A stretch of DNA of 64,000 bases. It comes from Epiperipatus broadwayi (lineage: Eukaryota > Onychophora > Udeonychophora > Euonychophora > Peripatidae). The position numbers and the translations under genes are program-made. The number at the start of each line of letters is the position of its first letter. The stretch's first letter is position 1. The stretch is taken from assembly GCA_028023455.1 (NCBI GenBank), contig JAQFVV010006203.1, positions 11,444,876 through 11,508,875 on the forward strand, read 5' to 3'. The notes below the pieces were generated by a model. It had not been told where the DNA came from. It did not search any database and saw only the letters and a list, made by a program, of their open reading frames with translations. This document shows positions 34,511-46,639 of the stretch, piece after piece.

Positions 34511-37170
34511 CAGGCCTGAAGAGAGGGGGTGCAGCCAATACATTGTACTGGGGCCCATGGAGCTCAAAGAGGGCCCACAAAGGGAAATTTTTTTAAGATA
34601 TTTTACAAAACCAAATTTTTAAAAAGAAACACCAATATTGGATATATACATACTCTATAATTTATGTGTGTAGCAAAATTGCCTTGCAGCCTTGTTTGAC
34701 ATAACCTTTATTAACCTGAACACTCAGTGAATAACAGTTTTTACTGTAATTTATTGAATTTTAATTTCATTACTTATTTATTTAAGTTTGCCGGTGTAGT
34801 TTCATTTTATTTATGATAAATAAAATTAAAAGTGTGTGAGGAGCTGGAAAGAGAAGCTATAATGAGTACTGTTATGAGATTATAAAATAATCAACAGCTT
34901 AGTGCTTACGAGGTGTACTGCCTCATATTCATAGCAGTAGTGATAAATGGTGCAGAAAAGAATGTTAATGACAATATGCAAAACACATGCAAATTCTTTA
35001 CGTAGCCCAGTGTTTGGAGATATCGAAGCAGGTATCACATCTGTCGATGGAGTTGTTATTACTAGTAATGAAGTATGCCTCTTTGATTTTCCGCTTGCTG
35101 TCATTTTTCTCTATGCAGAGTATTTTTGGGTTGGATCATTCAAATGTATGACCAGTCTTTCTTGAGTGCTATATTTTATATTTCATTTCAGTTTATGAAT
35201 GGATTATAAAATGTTATCTCAAAAATCTGGAACTCAAAAATGCAAGGAAAAACAGAAATATGATGAGATTAATAAAAAGGACCAACAAATGCTCTTTCAA
35301 GTTTGGCATTAAATGTAAACAAGCAAAACTAACCAAAATAAAACTTTAGATTCATAACATGTGAGGCAAGAGCAAAACTAAAACAAAAGACAGAACCTCA
35401 TGAGGCCAATATGGTTTTTTCAAAAAACATCAGATCAAAATGTATTCTCAATTTAAAGATTTAGAAAAACAATTGAATGTTAGTGGTGAGAGTACTTCGC
35501 TGTCTGCAGAATCTGGCCATGGTGACATAGTGAAGAGAAGAGCAGGTCAAAAACTGGAATTGATAATGGATTTCTTATAACAGGTGTTTTCTTAATTGAA
35601 CATAGAAAACTAAATTATTAAATGTCATACTGGCTTTCCTAAAACATTTCCCAAAGATATAGATAACCACATTTTCCCTAAAAATATTCTAATATTTCAA
35701 AGTTTAAATGGTGAAAAACATGTTTGAGTTTGGCTTGTCTGAAATGAAGTGAAACAAGCATTATTTTGCTTTCTTTGTGATTATTTTGGGACAAGATTTG
35801 TTGCAGCATTAGCTTAGCATCTAAATCTATGCTTGCATCAACAAAAGGATGGTCAGCAGCTAAAAAATGGTGAAGAACATTAAATAGGCAATAGTTATAA
35901 GCAGTGCTATCTGGCTTGTCAAGAACTAAAAAGATGCCTGTCATTTAGCAAAGACATTGACAGTCTATTGGAGGCAACAACCGAAACAGAATCTATCAAG
36001 TAATACAACATTGTGAAATGAATAATTGATTTTTGTAATATTCCTTAGTGAATAGGGAATTGCTTTGCGTGGCAGTTCCCAGTGCATTGGTGAAAATGAC
36101 AATAGAAATTCTCTGGGAGTCATAGAGTTGTTGTCTCATTGGGATCCAATTCTAAAAGAACATTTGTTGCAATTTAAAGAGTCACAAGATAAAGGAGAAT
36201 GACTTCAAGTATATTATCTCAGTGCCAATTCCCAAAATGAGTAAATTTCTGAATGTTTCTCACTGGTAAAGCAACTCATGTTAGAGGACAGAAAAAATGC
36301 AAAGTACTTTGCTGTTATTGTTGATTTCACACCAGATTCATCTCATGTTGAACAAAAAATATTTCTTTTGCATTATGTAATACTATATAAAATTGAGTAT
36401 GAAATTGTAGAAAGATTTTTACAGTTTGTTGACACAAACCATAAAACAGAATATGACATAGCACTGATGATAGTTGAAACATTGAAAGAACACGATATAC
36501 CACTGCAGAATTTATCATGCAGAAGACTATGACAATGCAACCAACATGGCAGAAAAATATGAAGGTGCACAAGCAAGAATACTTGAGCAATGTGAGACTG
36601 TTTTGTTTTATCATGTGCATGTCACGTAATTACTTCGTATGGAAGTGATGCTGCAGAATATATTCCCGAAGCCATAACTTACTTTGGAAATATACAAACC
36701 GTTTACAATTTGTTTAATTCTAGTTTTCAGTGATGGAAAATCTTGCAGAAGTGTATTGGCTGTTCTCTTCACAACATGCTTAACACAGAATGGTTAGACC
36801 ATGTTGAAAGTATAAAGCCCTTTGTAGCCCACATGTCAGGCATCAAATTAGCATTAGAAAACCTCTCAGAGTTGAACTCAACTGCCAAAATAAGAACAGA
36901 AATTAATGGAACTTTATCTTATGTCACATCCTTCATTTGTGTAATAATGTCTGTTGTATAATATAGAATATTAGATCCAGTTGATATCTATCTGTACATT
37001 CTTATCTCAATAAAAAATTTACTAGTAAACTGTTGCCTTTTTTACCAATTATCTTTCTTGCAGTTCTTAATACAGTCATTCGCTTGATGATTTCAGGGAA
37101 ATCTGAACCATCCTCAAAGTCTGCTAATATTTTAAACATTTTTCAAATTCTAATTTAAATTCATTGAAGT
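34511..37170 (+). mobile_element. hAT-type element encoding a ZMYM1-like transposase, 3' end not located
   Basis: A GC-richer start (CAGGCCTGAAGAGAGGGGGT at 34511, then GGGGCCCATGGAGCTC) resembles the 5' ends of hAT elements with ZMYM1-like proteins. A broken frame for such a protein follows from about 35205. No matching inverted right end was found, so the element is probably 3'-truncated or too decayed. Another repeat-like segment begins near 37245. Confidence 0.55.
35205..37170 (+). pseudogene. ZMYM1-like (TTF-finger hAT) transposase, multiply broken
   Basis: Order of recognisable pieces on the plus strand: MDYKMLSQKSGTQKCKEKQK at the start; a finger-like block with WLV and FCFLCDYFGTRF near 35725-35790; a long clean stretch 36278-36532 with AKYFAVIVDFTPDSSHVEQK, the conserved catalytic block of ZMYM1-like proteins; YDNATNMAEKYEGAQARILE just after; and a C-terminal-half stretch 36743-36961 with LALENLSEL. 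The frames shift repeatedly and stops are common. The terminal hAT dimerisation region is missing. Inactive. Confidence 0.7.
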
Positions 37171-37729
37171 TTAGGAGCAGATGATTTATCAAGTAAAATG
37201 CTTATACTATAAGTATCTGGATAATTTTTATGGTGTTAAATATCGACTCACATTTGAATCCTAGTTTTCACTAACAAAGGCAAAAAACAAAAACCGGTTT
37301 GGAAATGGATATATCTACTTAAAGTTTATCATTATAAAGAATGGTGTATGCCATCTTAAAGTCAGATTTACATGTCATTTCAACACTTTTTCCAAACATT
37401 CCTATCTACTGCTCATTTTTTTAGGAAATTTATATGTATATTTACTTCATAAGATTACTTGTTATTTCTATCTTTGTGTTGTTGTTTTTTTTTGCAATTC
37501 TTTCTTAATCTTCTAGTTTTAAAAAATGTGCAGTCTAATATCTTTTCCTGTTTTTGAATTTTATTTTAATAAATTCATTTTATTAAAAACTCTTTAATAT
37601 TTTAAGATTTCTAATTGTACTAGTTCTTGTTTTACCAAATCCCACCCTCCAAACTTTCAATTATTATTTTTTTAATACTCCAGATTTTTGGTTTAATTTA
37701 AAGCTGCTCACTTATTTAATTACAGTTTT

Positions 37730-38030
37730 AATGGAGGTAGGTACTTGAGTATTAACTAAGCTGTGATGTACTACACAACCCACCGGTAGATAGTATTGAC
37801 AATGAACCAAAGCAATGGCATGGCAACTGAAACATTGGCATGACTAATTGATAGGAGTGGTGAAGGTGGGTTTGTGGATACCTTCGAGATTTTGGAATAC
37901 TGCGGTGAATTCTGGGTAAATATCTGTCTTTTACCTGCTCGCGTTGACCAAGTGAGACCATTTTTTTTTTTACTGTGTCTGATCAACCATTGTAAGAATT
38001 GAATTTTTTATATTTTGATCGCTGAACTAT
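37730..38030. other. GC-richer leader of unknown type
   Basis: About 270 bp with CpGs (CCACCGGTAG, CTTCGAGA, CTGCGGTG, CTCGCGTTG), unlike its surroundings, ending in a T run near 37963. A 70-codon open frame on the minus strand has no recognisable content. It directly precedes the minisatellite and may be the 5' region of an unrecognised mobile element. Confidence 0.35.
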
Positions 38031-38034
38031 TACT

Positions 38035-38259
38035 GATTTTATTATTAATTTTATCAAATTTTATTACTAATTTATCAAATTGTATTCCTAATTTATCTAA
38101 TTGTATTACTAATTACCATTTATGACTAATTAACCAAAATTACTAATTTTATCAAATTTTATTACTAATTTATCAAATTGTATTGCTAATTTATCAAATT
38201 TTATTACTAATTTATCCAATTGTATTACTAATTACCATTTATGACTAATTAACCAAAAT
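38035..38259. repeat. Minisatellite of about 20-bp units in a higher-order duplication
   Basis: Units of the form TTACTAATTTATCAAATTGT repeat about nine times. A larger block ending ACCATTTATGACTAATTAAC occurs twice, at about 38114-38140 and 38232-38258. Confidence 0.9.
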
Positions 38260-38326
38260 GTCTAACCAAGAAAAGGAAAAGAAAGCCATATTAAGACTAA
38301 CATTGAAAGAGGGTGACAAACAATAG
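38258..38326 (+). CDS. Short open frame after the minisatellite, unknown
   Basis: A frame starting ATG at about 38258 reads MSNQEKEKKAILRLTLKEGD and stops soon after at TAG. Being lysine- and glutamate-rich it could be the start of a truncated mobile-element ORF1. Too short to support a function. The start is simply the first ATG after the repeat. Confidence 0.2.
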   Translation: MSNQEKEKKAILRLTLKEGDKQ

Positions 38327-38895
38327 TTAAATTAATACCAATGATAATAATAGTACTTTTTTTTACCTAATTGTTCTCTTTGTTTTTGATTAGAGAACTT
38401 AATATAAAAATCACATCAAAGACTTTTTCTAAGAATCCCTTATTATTGCTCACTTCTTAAGGAAACCATATATTATATATATATATTTTTAAAAAAACAC
38501 ACCATACTATTAAATCATTGTGAATCATATTTAAAATAACTTACTTTAAATATTTTATATTTAAATAAATTAAAATTTAATAATTAATAACTTCTTTAAA
38601 TCAATAAAATATCATCTGCAGCAATTTTTATAATAATATTTTAAAAATATTATTGATTTGTATATATTTTAAAGTTATGTTTATATATACATTTACTGGT
38701 CTATCTTTTATTGTTTGTATTCTTTCAAATTTTATTCTAATAAGTGGCTTGCTTAGGAATGTATTTATCTGACTTAAGGGCAAAAGATCATGATTTTACA
38801 ATTAGAGTTAGGGATAGAAGAGACTCAGATTGTTGCAAAGCTCTGTTGTAACTGGATTTTGAATTTTTACAATTTTTGGTCATTAATAGCAGAAC

Positions 38896-39494
38896 TAAGG
38901 TGACCAGACTGATTCGGTCAAAAATTGGGACATAATGACCAATTATTTTTATGGCATTGCATTCTTTTTTTTTTTTATTATAAAACTTCATTTCTGTGTA
39001 TATTCATCATTGTAAGTACATTTCCTCTTTGGCATGTTGTCTATTGTTTAGGGTTATTAATATTTCTATTAATTTTATCACTATAGATAATTAATATCAA
39101 CAAAGAACTATTAAAACTACACTGTCAATCAAAGCAGGTACAAGTGCAGTTCAAATTTTAGCTTACAAAATTCCAGCTGCACATGTTCCAAGGCTGGGTT
39201 GGACATGAGAATGCGTCTAGCTTGAGAACCCAGCCATATAACTTAATTAGCGATCTTTGTTTTGATGTTGGAATTTGTCTGAATTTTTTATAATATTACT
39301 GTAGAGACTGAAATGGACAGAGAGGGTCAAGAAACTATCATTTTTGCAATGAATTATTTAAGTAAGACAAATAATAATTACGAATATTTGAAAACCAGGA
39401 CATAAAATGGTCCCGAAAGACATTTTGGGGATACTGGGACATCTAATCAAAAATAGGGACCAATCCGGAAAAATCAGGATGTCTGGTTACTCTA
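38896..39494. mobile_element. Short non-autonomous hAT element (MITE) with perfect 8-bp target duplication
   Basis: TAAGGTGACCAGACT at the left and the inverted TAGAGTAACCAGACA at the right are terminal repeats that continue imperfectly for about 40 bp (GGTC...GGGACAT). The octamer AGCAGAAC flanks both sides (38888-38895 and 39495-39502), an exact hAT-length duplication. About 600 bp, no coding frame. GC-richer core around 39165-39240. Confidence 0.9.
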
Positions 39495-40187
39495 AGCAGA
39501 ACCAACTTATTCGGGTATTTGATTTCAAGGTTAACAATGTATAATGTAAATTTATATATCATGATTAATATAAATTTTAGACACAAACTTACACATATAA
39601 AGACATAATATATATACACATAATATGTATATATTCCTATAGTTAATATATTTTATTTAAAAATCACATATACATGTTAAAACAACAACAAACAAATTCT
39701 AGTCCCACATCAATTTGAAAGTCATTTATAACACTGAACCTATTATATTTAAAACATGTTCTTATATAAGAAAGACTTTTTAAAAGAATGTATTTACTAT
39801 AAGATATTTATCTTTTTTTTCAGGAAGAGTTAAATAGATTAGTGCTATAAATTACTTTTAAATTTTTTTGGAGCTAGAATCTTATTTAGAAGCATTTTAA
39901 GTTATTTTGTCAAATCCTAGTTAATATAACTTTTATTCAGAATCAAAGTAAAAAACTGTCATACCCACAGTCACTCTTCTATATTTTCCTGAAAATAAGA
40001 CTGGATTTTATATTAATTTTTGCTCCAAAAGACACTATAGGATTTACTTTCAGGGGATATCTTATTTTTTCATGTACAAAAATCCATATTTATTCAAGGA
40101 CAAAAATGTACATTTATTTAAGTAATTTTTCTCTTTACAGAAAGCTGTGAAATATCCTGGCTGATGCTATGACACATGAAAAAAAAA

Positions 40188-41283
40188 AGCAAGTGTGGTT
40201 ATAGTTTTATGGACAAAGATGTCGCTCGTTGGCGCCATTATCATGCCAAAACTATAAATTATGAACATTCCCAGGCCGTTGATTTTAATCATTTTTCTGT
40301 GTTTTTTTGTTATGCAAAAAAAAAAAAAACCCAAATACCAAAATCGTGTTTTTTAAACTTTTTTTTTATTAACATAAAGAAATTAAATGACAACAATAAA
40401 TCTAAAATAAAATCAACAAATTTCAATTTAATTCAGGTTTTTATTAGAGGGTTACGCCTTTTTTGTTGTCATAATCGGAACAAAAAATAAAAGTTCTTAG
40501 TCTTGGTTTTACATTTTAATTTTTACACAGAAACAGATATTAAAATGGCTTTAAACTTTTTTTTATATGCTTTTTAGGCTATTTAAAAAAAGTAAATTGC
40601 AAATTTATTACTGTATATTTTTGTGTTACCGCTATTTTTTACTTCAAATACAATGGCAACAAAAAGTAAAAGTTGTTAGGGTTAGGGTTAGTGTTCTGTT
40701 GCTGGTAAATCACAGAATCAAACAAGATGTGCAATTTCCTGCACCATATTGTTGGTCTCGTGGAATGTTATGAACAGTACATTATTTGACGTGTTACCTA
40801 ATTCCAACTGCCTTTACACATCTATCTGGACAAGTTTTTGCCACTTAAAACTTCAATACAGAATGGTGTAAAGAGTCAGATAATTATTACTTAAGAAAAT
40901 CTGAATATTTCAATACTTTAAAAAAAAAAATCAATAAAAAACACATTTCCATCAAATTCAAATACACACACCCTCTCACCAAGCCATAAAAATTGTATAA
41001 ACTGTACGAATTACACAAAATTTATTTGCTGCGATGTGATGAAGTGGCCTGTATTCTGTAACACAACACGAATGTTGTATTATAGTTCAACGCGGGTTCA
41101 CATACATGCTGTACTGTGATGCGACAAAGCGGTCTGCAATCTGTAACACAACAAAAAAGTTGTATTATAGTAAATGTGGGTTCAAACATGTCGGCCATGG
41201 AAATGGCATTTTTATGTGCTTTAGCACATAAACTGCACCATCCAGTGGCATCTTTGTCCATAAAACTACAACCGCAAGTGTTA
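40188..41283. repeat. Inverted-repeat unit of unknown family
   Basis: Plus-strand GTGGTTATAGTTTTATGGAC at 40193 is matched in inverted orientation at about 41250-41280 (GTAGTTTTATGGACAAAGAT on the minus strand). Arms run about 95 bp (40188-40285 and 41180-41283). The interior has a telomere-like triplet at 40676-40691 and an 85-bp tandem pair at 41030-41190. The frames translating MDKDVARW and MDKDATGW arise from the two arms and are likely fortuitous. Confidence 0.6.
41030..41200. repeat. 85-bp tandem repeat, two copies
   Basis: GATGTGATGAAGTGGCCTGT at 41033 and GATGCGACAAAGCGGTCTGC at 41118 start two related units, each with CTGTAACACAACA, GTTGTATTATAGT and GGGTTCA at corresponding positions. 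Confidence 0.85.
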
Positions 41284-41961
41284 AATGAAGACTTGCAAGA
41301 CAGGAGTGGCAACAAAAATAATTACAGTTAAGAATAGTTTGGTCACACAAAAGAGGCAAAAAAATGCAAGCATAAAAATTCAGAAAATGTTTTTGTATTC
41401 CATATATGCACATTAAGTACATCAATTATAGCATGTAACATATTGAATTATAATGGTTTACATATGAAATAATTACATCCATCTGTGTGCACATAGTAAA
41501 CAGTTTCCAAATTACTTATAATAGCCCTGCTTTGGGTATTCTTTTTAAAAAAAATTTTTCAGGAGAAAGATTGGTGAATTAATTTAAGCTAAACTTTGAT
41601 TATTAAAATCACTTCCATTATTTTAATAATCTTTTAGGAGGAAAAAAAAATGTTTAAGAAGTAAAACTAATTTTTCTTTTATGTTAAATATTTATAAGCT
41701 ACCATGATGAAAATCTAAAACTAAATCAAGCATTCTAAATTTAAACATTAAATATAATTATAATAAGTACCTAAAAATATATAAATGAAATTATAAATTG
41801 TTCAGTGTACTGACTTGTTGTAGTAATAATTAGAAATCGTTCACTACACATGCTCCATAAACTAATAAATACTTTTAAAGGGATATTTTCTTTTCCAAAC
41901 ACAAGATAAAGTCTTTTGAAAAGATAGAATGAATCCACTATACCTTTTTAATCTTAATGTA

Positions 41962-43561
41962 CACCTTTACCCCACTTAGCGATGGCAATTGGTCTCCCAA
42001 ACCTCATGGTTAAGCAAGAATATCGTATACAGAATACATATTTATAATGGAAGTCTATGGGAAAAAATTGGTCAGTCCTAAAGCTGGAAAATTACACTAA
42101 CTTGGGAATAAAATACACAGGTAAACCCATAGATGAACATATATCATGATTTCTTTTTCCTTTTCCAGTCGATGTAAAATATCCATTTTGGTTTCCAAGC
42201 TCAAAGATTTTCTTGATTTTTTCATGGCCATGATGACTAAATACAGTATCTAAAAAGAAATGTTTTATGGCACTAGGGGGAAAAATGTGTGTTTTCACTT
42301 TTAAAAAGTACAGTACAACAAAAAGAAAGAGAAAGTGAAACTAAATTTAAATTTAAGAGTTTTTATATTCTTCTGCAGAAGTTTTTCATCGTAATGAAGA
42401 AAAAAATCCACACTGAAGTGCATTTTTTAAAATTTGTATTACAGTACATATTACTGTACATTTACGTTTATTACTTATGTGAAATTATTAAAATTAAAAA
42501 AACAATGTTTAATTATAAATTATTTAATTGAACATAAAGACTTATTACTGTACACCAGAGTAACAAAATGCTTAATGCTATCATAAATCAATCAACTTTA
42601 GAAAAAAAAATTCAACTTATTTTAAAAGAAAAAAATCAACTGTACTAATTTTCTAAAACATGCTAAATTTATTTTTCTTTTATTTTATATTTGCTATAAG
42701 TCGATTGTTGGAATCTTTATAAATATAGTACTATGTATTTTTAGTAATGTAATGGTTCCCCCCATTCATATAGAAAGATTATTCATTAACACTTATTTTA
42801 AATGCAATCTGTTTTTTTTTTTAAACTTTTTTCTAAATCAACATTCGCATTTTAAAATGTTGTTTTCTTCTGATTTGAAACCACTTGGTGTTATTTTTAA
42901 TGAAGTTACAAAATCAGTAACTGCTTTTACATAATTGACCAGGTGTTCTAAAAATGATATACAGTAATTAAGGAACTCACACACAGTTTAATATTTAGAT
43001 TTAATGTTTTCCTGAAAGTTTGTGATAATGGTATTTTAGTTGTACTTTATTTATATATTGGACTATTTCATCATCTAATATAAGTGTTGAATGTCTTTAG
43101 AAAAATTAAACTTTATTTAAATAATCTAAGTACTGTACATTATATTTAAATAAAGTTTAATTTTTCTAAAGTCATTCAACACTTATATGTATATAGTATT
43201 ATAGATTCATTAATTATATATATTTTAAGTTTATACGTTCTATAATCAAAATACTAAATGCAGCACTAACATTGTGTTTTATGAATAAAATATGGTATGT
43301 GCTATATAATTTCAGCAAAGTCATTACCTGTATACATATTACAGTAATGTACTTTGCTTTTGGATAAAATGACTTTAAAATACTATTCTCTAACATGATC
43401 AGTGATGCAAAATTCAAGATGGCTGCCAAAAAAAATTTTAAATTTTTTTTCCCGATCGTTAGTGAATAATCAATTGTAATTTGAAGTAGTAGATACAAAT
43501 TGATGATGATCACTATTGTGAAATATCACTAAGTAGTCAATTGCTAAGTGAGGGTTAGGTG
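41962..43561. mobile_element. TA-flanked 1.6-kb DNA element, non-autonomous
   Basis: Left end CACCTTTACCCCACTTAGCG and inverted right end CACCTAACCCTCACTTAGCA share about three quarters of 24 positions, with TA on both sides (41960-41961 and 43562-43563). This end style with TTAGC recalls pogo/Tigger elements, an inference only. The interior has many TACTGTA motifs and a nested palindrome at 43078-43188. No transposase frame. Confidence 0.6.
43078..43188. repeat. Palindrome, about 45-bp arms
   Basis: ATATAAGTGTTGAATGTCTT onward (43078-43122) pairs with 43143-43188 with one or two mismatches. Loop about 20 nt containing TACTGTACAT. Confidence 0.9.
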
Positions 43562-43962
43562 TATATGCATAGGCAAACCTAAAGCATTTGGAAATGAAAG
43601 TGTGAAGATTAATCACTTTTAATTCCATTTGCTATGTTTTTTAATTATTGACATTTGCACATTTATGGCACATACGTTTAGGTTAAAAAGGTAGAATGAA
43701 TTCATTCTATTTTTCAAAAAACTTTATCTTGTGTTGGAAGGGGGAGTATTTCATAAAAGTATTCATAAGTTTTCAGCACATGTGTAGTAAGTAATCCCTA
43801 ATGATTGTTACAGATTAAAACATAGTGCTATATAATAAATAATTCATGACTTGTGATAGATAAATTGCTTCTTTATACAGGTAGAATTATGCTTGTTGAA
43901 AATAATCAATGGGAAAATACAAAAAAAAAACATATAATTTATATTCCCATTTATAATAAATA

Positions 43963-44169
43963 TAATAAAATGAGCGTGCTAATAGCTCTAAACAAGCTTT
44001 TCCAATAAATGCCAGAAGAGAAAACATTTAAAATCTCTATCTAGAATTATCCCTATTCTCAAACCAGTTTCAAGTTACTAAGGATAGGGATAATTCTAGA
44101 TAGAGTTTTTAAAATACTTTCTCTTCTGGTATTTATTAGAAAAGCTTGTTTAGCATGCTCATTTTATTA
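43963..44169. repeat. Palindrome, about 90-bp arms
   Basis: 43963-44056 and 44082-44169 are inverted copies, roughly 88 percent identical apart from an 8-nt insertion (TAGCTCTA) in the left arm. The loop (about 25 nt) contains CAAACCAGTTTCAAG. A foldback-type repeat, no coding content. Confidence 0.9.
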
Positions 44170-46555
44170 CATTTGTAGTAACAAACTTATTAAGTTAAAT
44201 CACATGATATATGTATGACTTGATTTTTTATATTATCATTTATTTAGAGCATTAATGTAAATAGTTTTATTTATTTATACATTCATTACTTTATAGTTCA
44301 ATACATTCATCATATGTTTCAACTGGTTGATGATCTAAACTAGGATTTATATTTGGGATAGGGCTTATATTATAAGTATCCTGAAAAATCATGCTAGGGC
44401 TTATTTTTTGGTTAGGCCTTATTTTTTGGGAAAGATATATTAAACTAGCAAATACCCCATAAGAGTTAAAAAGAGAAACTCAACAACTTCTTTAAATTGA
44501 AGCAAACGTTAATAAAATATTTAAAAAAAACATATTGTACTTATGGCTAATCACTATAGTTAGCATTAACTAGTATTCTATAATGTGTAATTATTGATAT
44601 ATTAAAATTATGTATACTGGATACAAAAGTACACATTTTTTGTAAGTAATGAGTGTGGCAAAAGTTAATAATCCATAAAATGCAAAAAATACAATATCCA
44701 AGAATTGTTAAATTAACTGATTTCCTAATAATTATGATAAAAAGTAACATTTTGGATTAAACTGTCAATGTCAACTAGAAATTAAAATTTTGGTTTGTTT
44801 CTTTGTTTTTATTAATATTTCATTTTTTATTATATTTTTTTGAATCATGGATAAATGAATCAATGTATATTGAGGCAGTGGGATATGCCGGTCACTGAAT
44901 TTGAAAAACTGCAGCAGAATATTAGCCAGTAAAAATTAGTTCAGAAGTTCATTACAATAATTATATGGTAGCTAGTGTGAAAAAGAAAAAGAACAGATGT
45001 TTATTATGAAACTTTAAAAATAAAATGAATAAAAAGTTTTCATTGAAGATTTTGTAGACTAAAAAAATTTAAAACAATATCTTGTATATATGCAAAAAGA
45101 GTTAATAAATAAAATTTGTTCAAGAAGTAACTCAAAATAAAAATTCATAGCTAAGACATGTCAATAAAGAAAAAAGAATTTTATATTCATTTGACACAAA
45201 TTTTTAAATAAAAACTTAATACTTTTTTCAATGTAAATAACCAAATTATAATATAAGCATTAATGCATTTTCTATTTAGCTAAAAAATGAAACTAAATTT
45301 TTTTTAGACGTCACACAAGTGGAATTTTGAAAAAATAATCAATAAAGCATAGGGCCCAGCATAATGACTTTAGGAGAAAGTTCTTCTTTAGCAAAACACA
45401 TCACTTTAATATCATTACCTGTATTTTAGAAATGAACAGAATCTTATTTTAATAAGATATTAATGATTTTATATGAAAATGTAAAAAATATCATGCATAC
45501 TTTTATTAAATTCTCATGCTATTACTATGAACAAATGTGCACACATGCATAAAATATATATTTTTGGATTGATATGAGTCTTACTTATTTCAATTTTGTA
45601 TATAAACCTATCATATGTGTATGTATGTATATAAGGCAGGTGTTAGCACATATTATCATTATTATTTGATATAAAAGATAAGATGATAAAATATCAATTT
45701 TTATTATAATTAATTTGTTTTATTGTTAGAAATATGCATATTATAAAAAAACAATCTGTCTCTTATTTGCATGTCATTTATAAATAAGATTCTGCTTGCT
45801 TTGAATTATAGGGATGATATTTAGAGAAGATGCCAGATGAAAAAGAGATGTATTTTCAAAATCAAAGACTTTAGTACTTAACCCACTTTTATTGCCTTTT
45901 GTTTTAAAAAGATATTGGCAGTTTTATAAAGCTAAAAAAATATTAATTTCATTTCTAATTAAAAACAAAAATTATTAATACTTTATAACATATTATTCTC
46001 TTAAGATTAATGGTTAATTATTATATTATTTTATTAGTTATATAACTGGTAAGGTCTATTAATTGCACTCTTTATATATTTCATTGAAGTCATTACTGCA
46101 CTTGTATTAATGGCAAATTGCCAGGTCAGGCTGAGAAAGAGACATAAAAGTACATGGTTAGTTAGAAAGATCATTGGTATAGTTTATTTTTGGTCATAAA
46201 TATAGTTTAGGTAAATGTCAGGATAATTTAAAATTCAATTTAGTAAGTTAATATACATTTACCCTCATAGACAGATTCAATTATTTGTGTGTGTGAATGT
46301 TAAAAAATTTCAAATAATGGTTTAAATAATATATATAAAAAATTCACATCAATTCTAAACTCTAAATAAAATTTAAAATAGATAATTTTTTGTAATTAAA
46401 TCTGTTATCTCTTTTTTCTTGTTAAACTAATTCAAGGTTTAGTTAACTAATTTGATTAAATGTTTTTTGGAAAAGCATGTAATTATTTTAAGTTCAAACT
46501 CAAAGTTTTTTTATAATAATATTGATTAGAAATGCTTGTAAATAAATGAACTTTG
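44170..46555. other. No gene seen
   Basis: AT-rich, only short chance frames and scattered A/T runs. Confidence 0.5.
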
Positions 46556-46560
46556 TCAAG

Positions 46561-46634
46561 CATTGTTAGCCGAGAGGTCATCGCAGCCACCTTGCAAGCA
46601 AGTAGTTGGTTGCAGACGGTTAAGAAAAAAAAAG
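46561..46634 (+). repeat. tRNA-derived SINE (short) with A-rich tail
   Basis: TTAGCCGAGAGGTCATCGCA fits a pol III A box (TRGCNNAGNGG). TAGTTGGTTGCAGACGG takes the place of a B box, followed by A9-type tail at about 46623. A related copy is at 27121. It does not fold into a convincing tRNA. Confidence 0.5.
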
Positions 46635-46639
46635 AACTT

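Noticed and set aside
38035-38259. CRISPR-like array
   Set aside because: Units are contiguous AT-rich minisatellite copies without distinct spacers, in a eukaryotic context.
41022-41331. Overlapping 97- and 71-codon frames near 41.1 kb
   Set aside because: They cross an 85-bp tandem repeat and an inverted arm; the similar MDKDxxxW strings reflect DNA repeat copies.
46561-46634. Functional tRNA gene
   Set aside because: A box is good but no convincing acceptor or T stem, and an A-rich tail follows, so a SINE is preferred.
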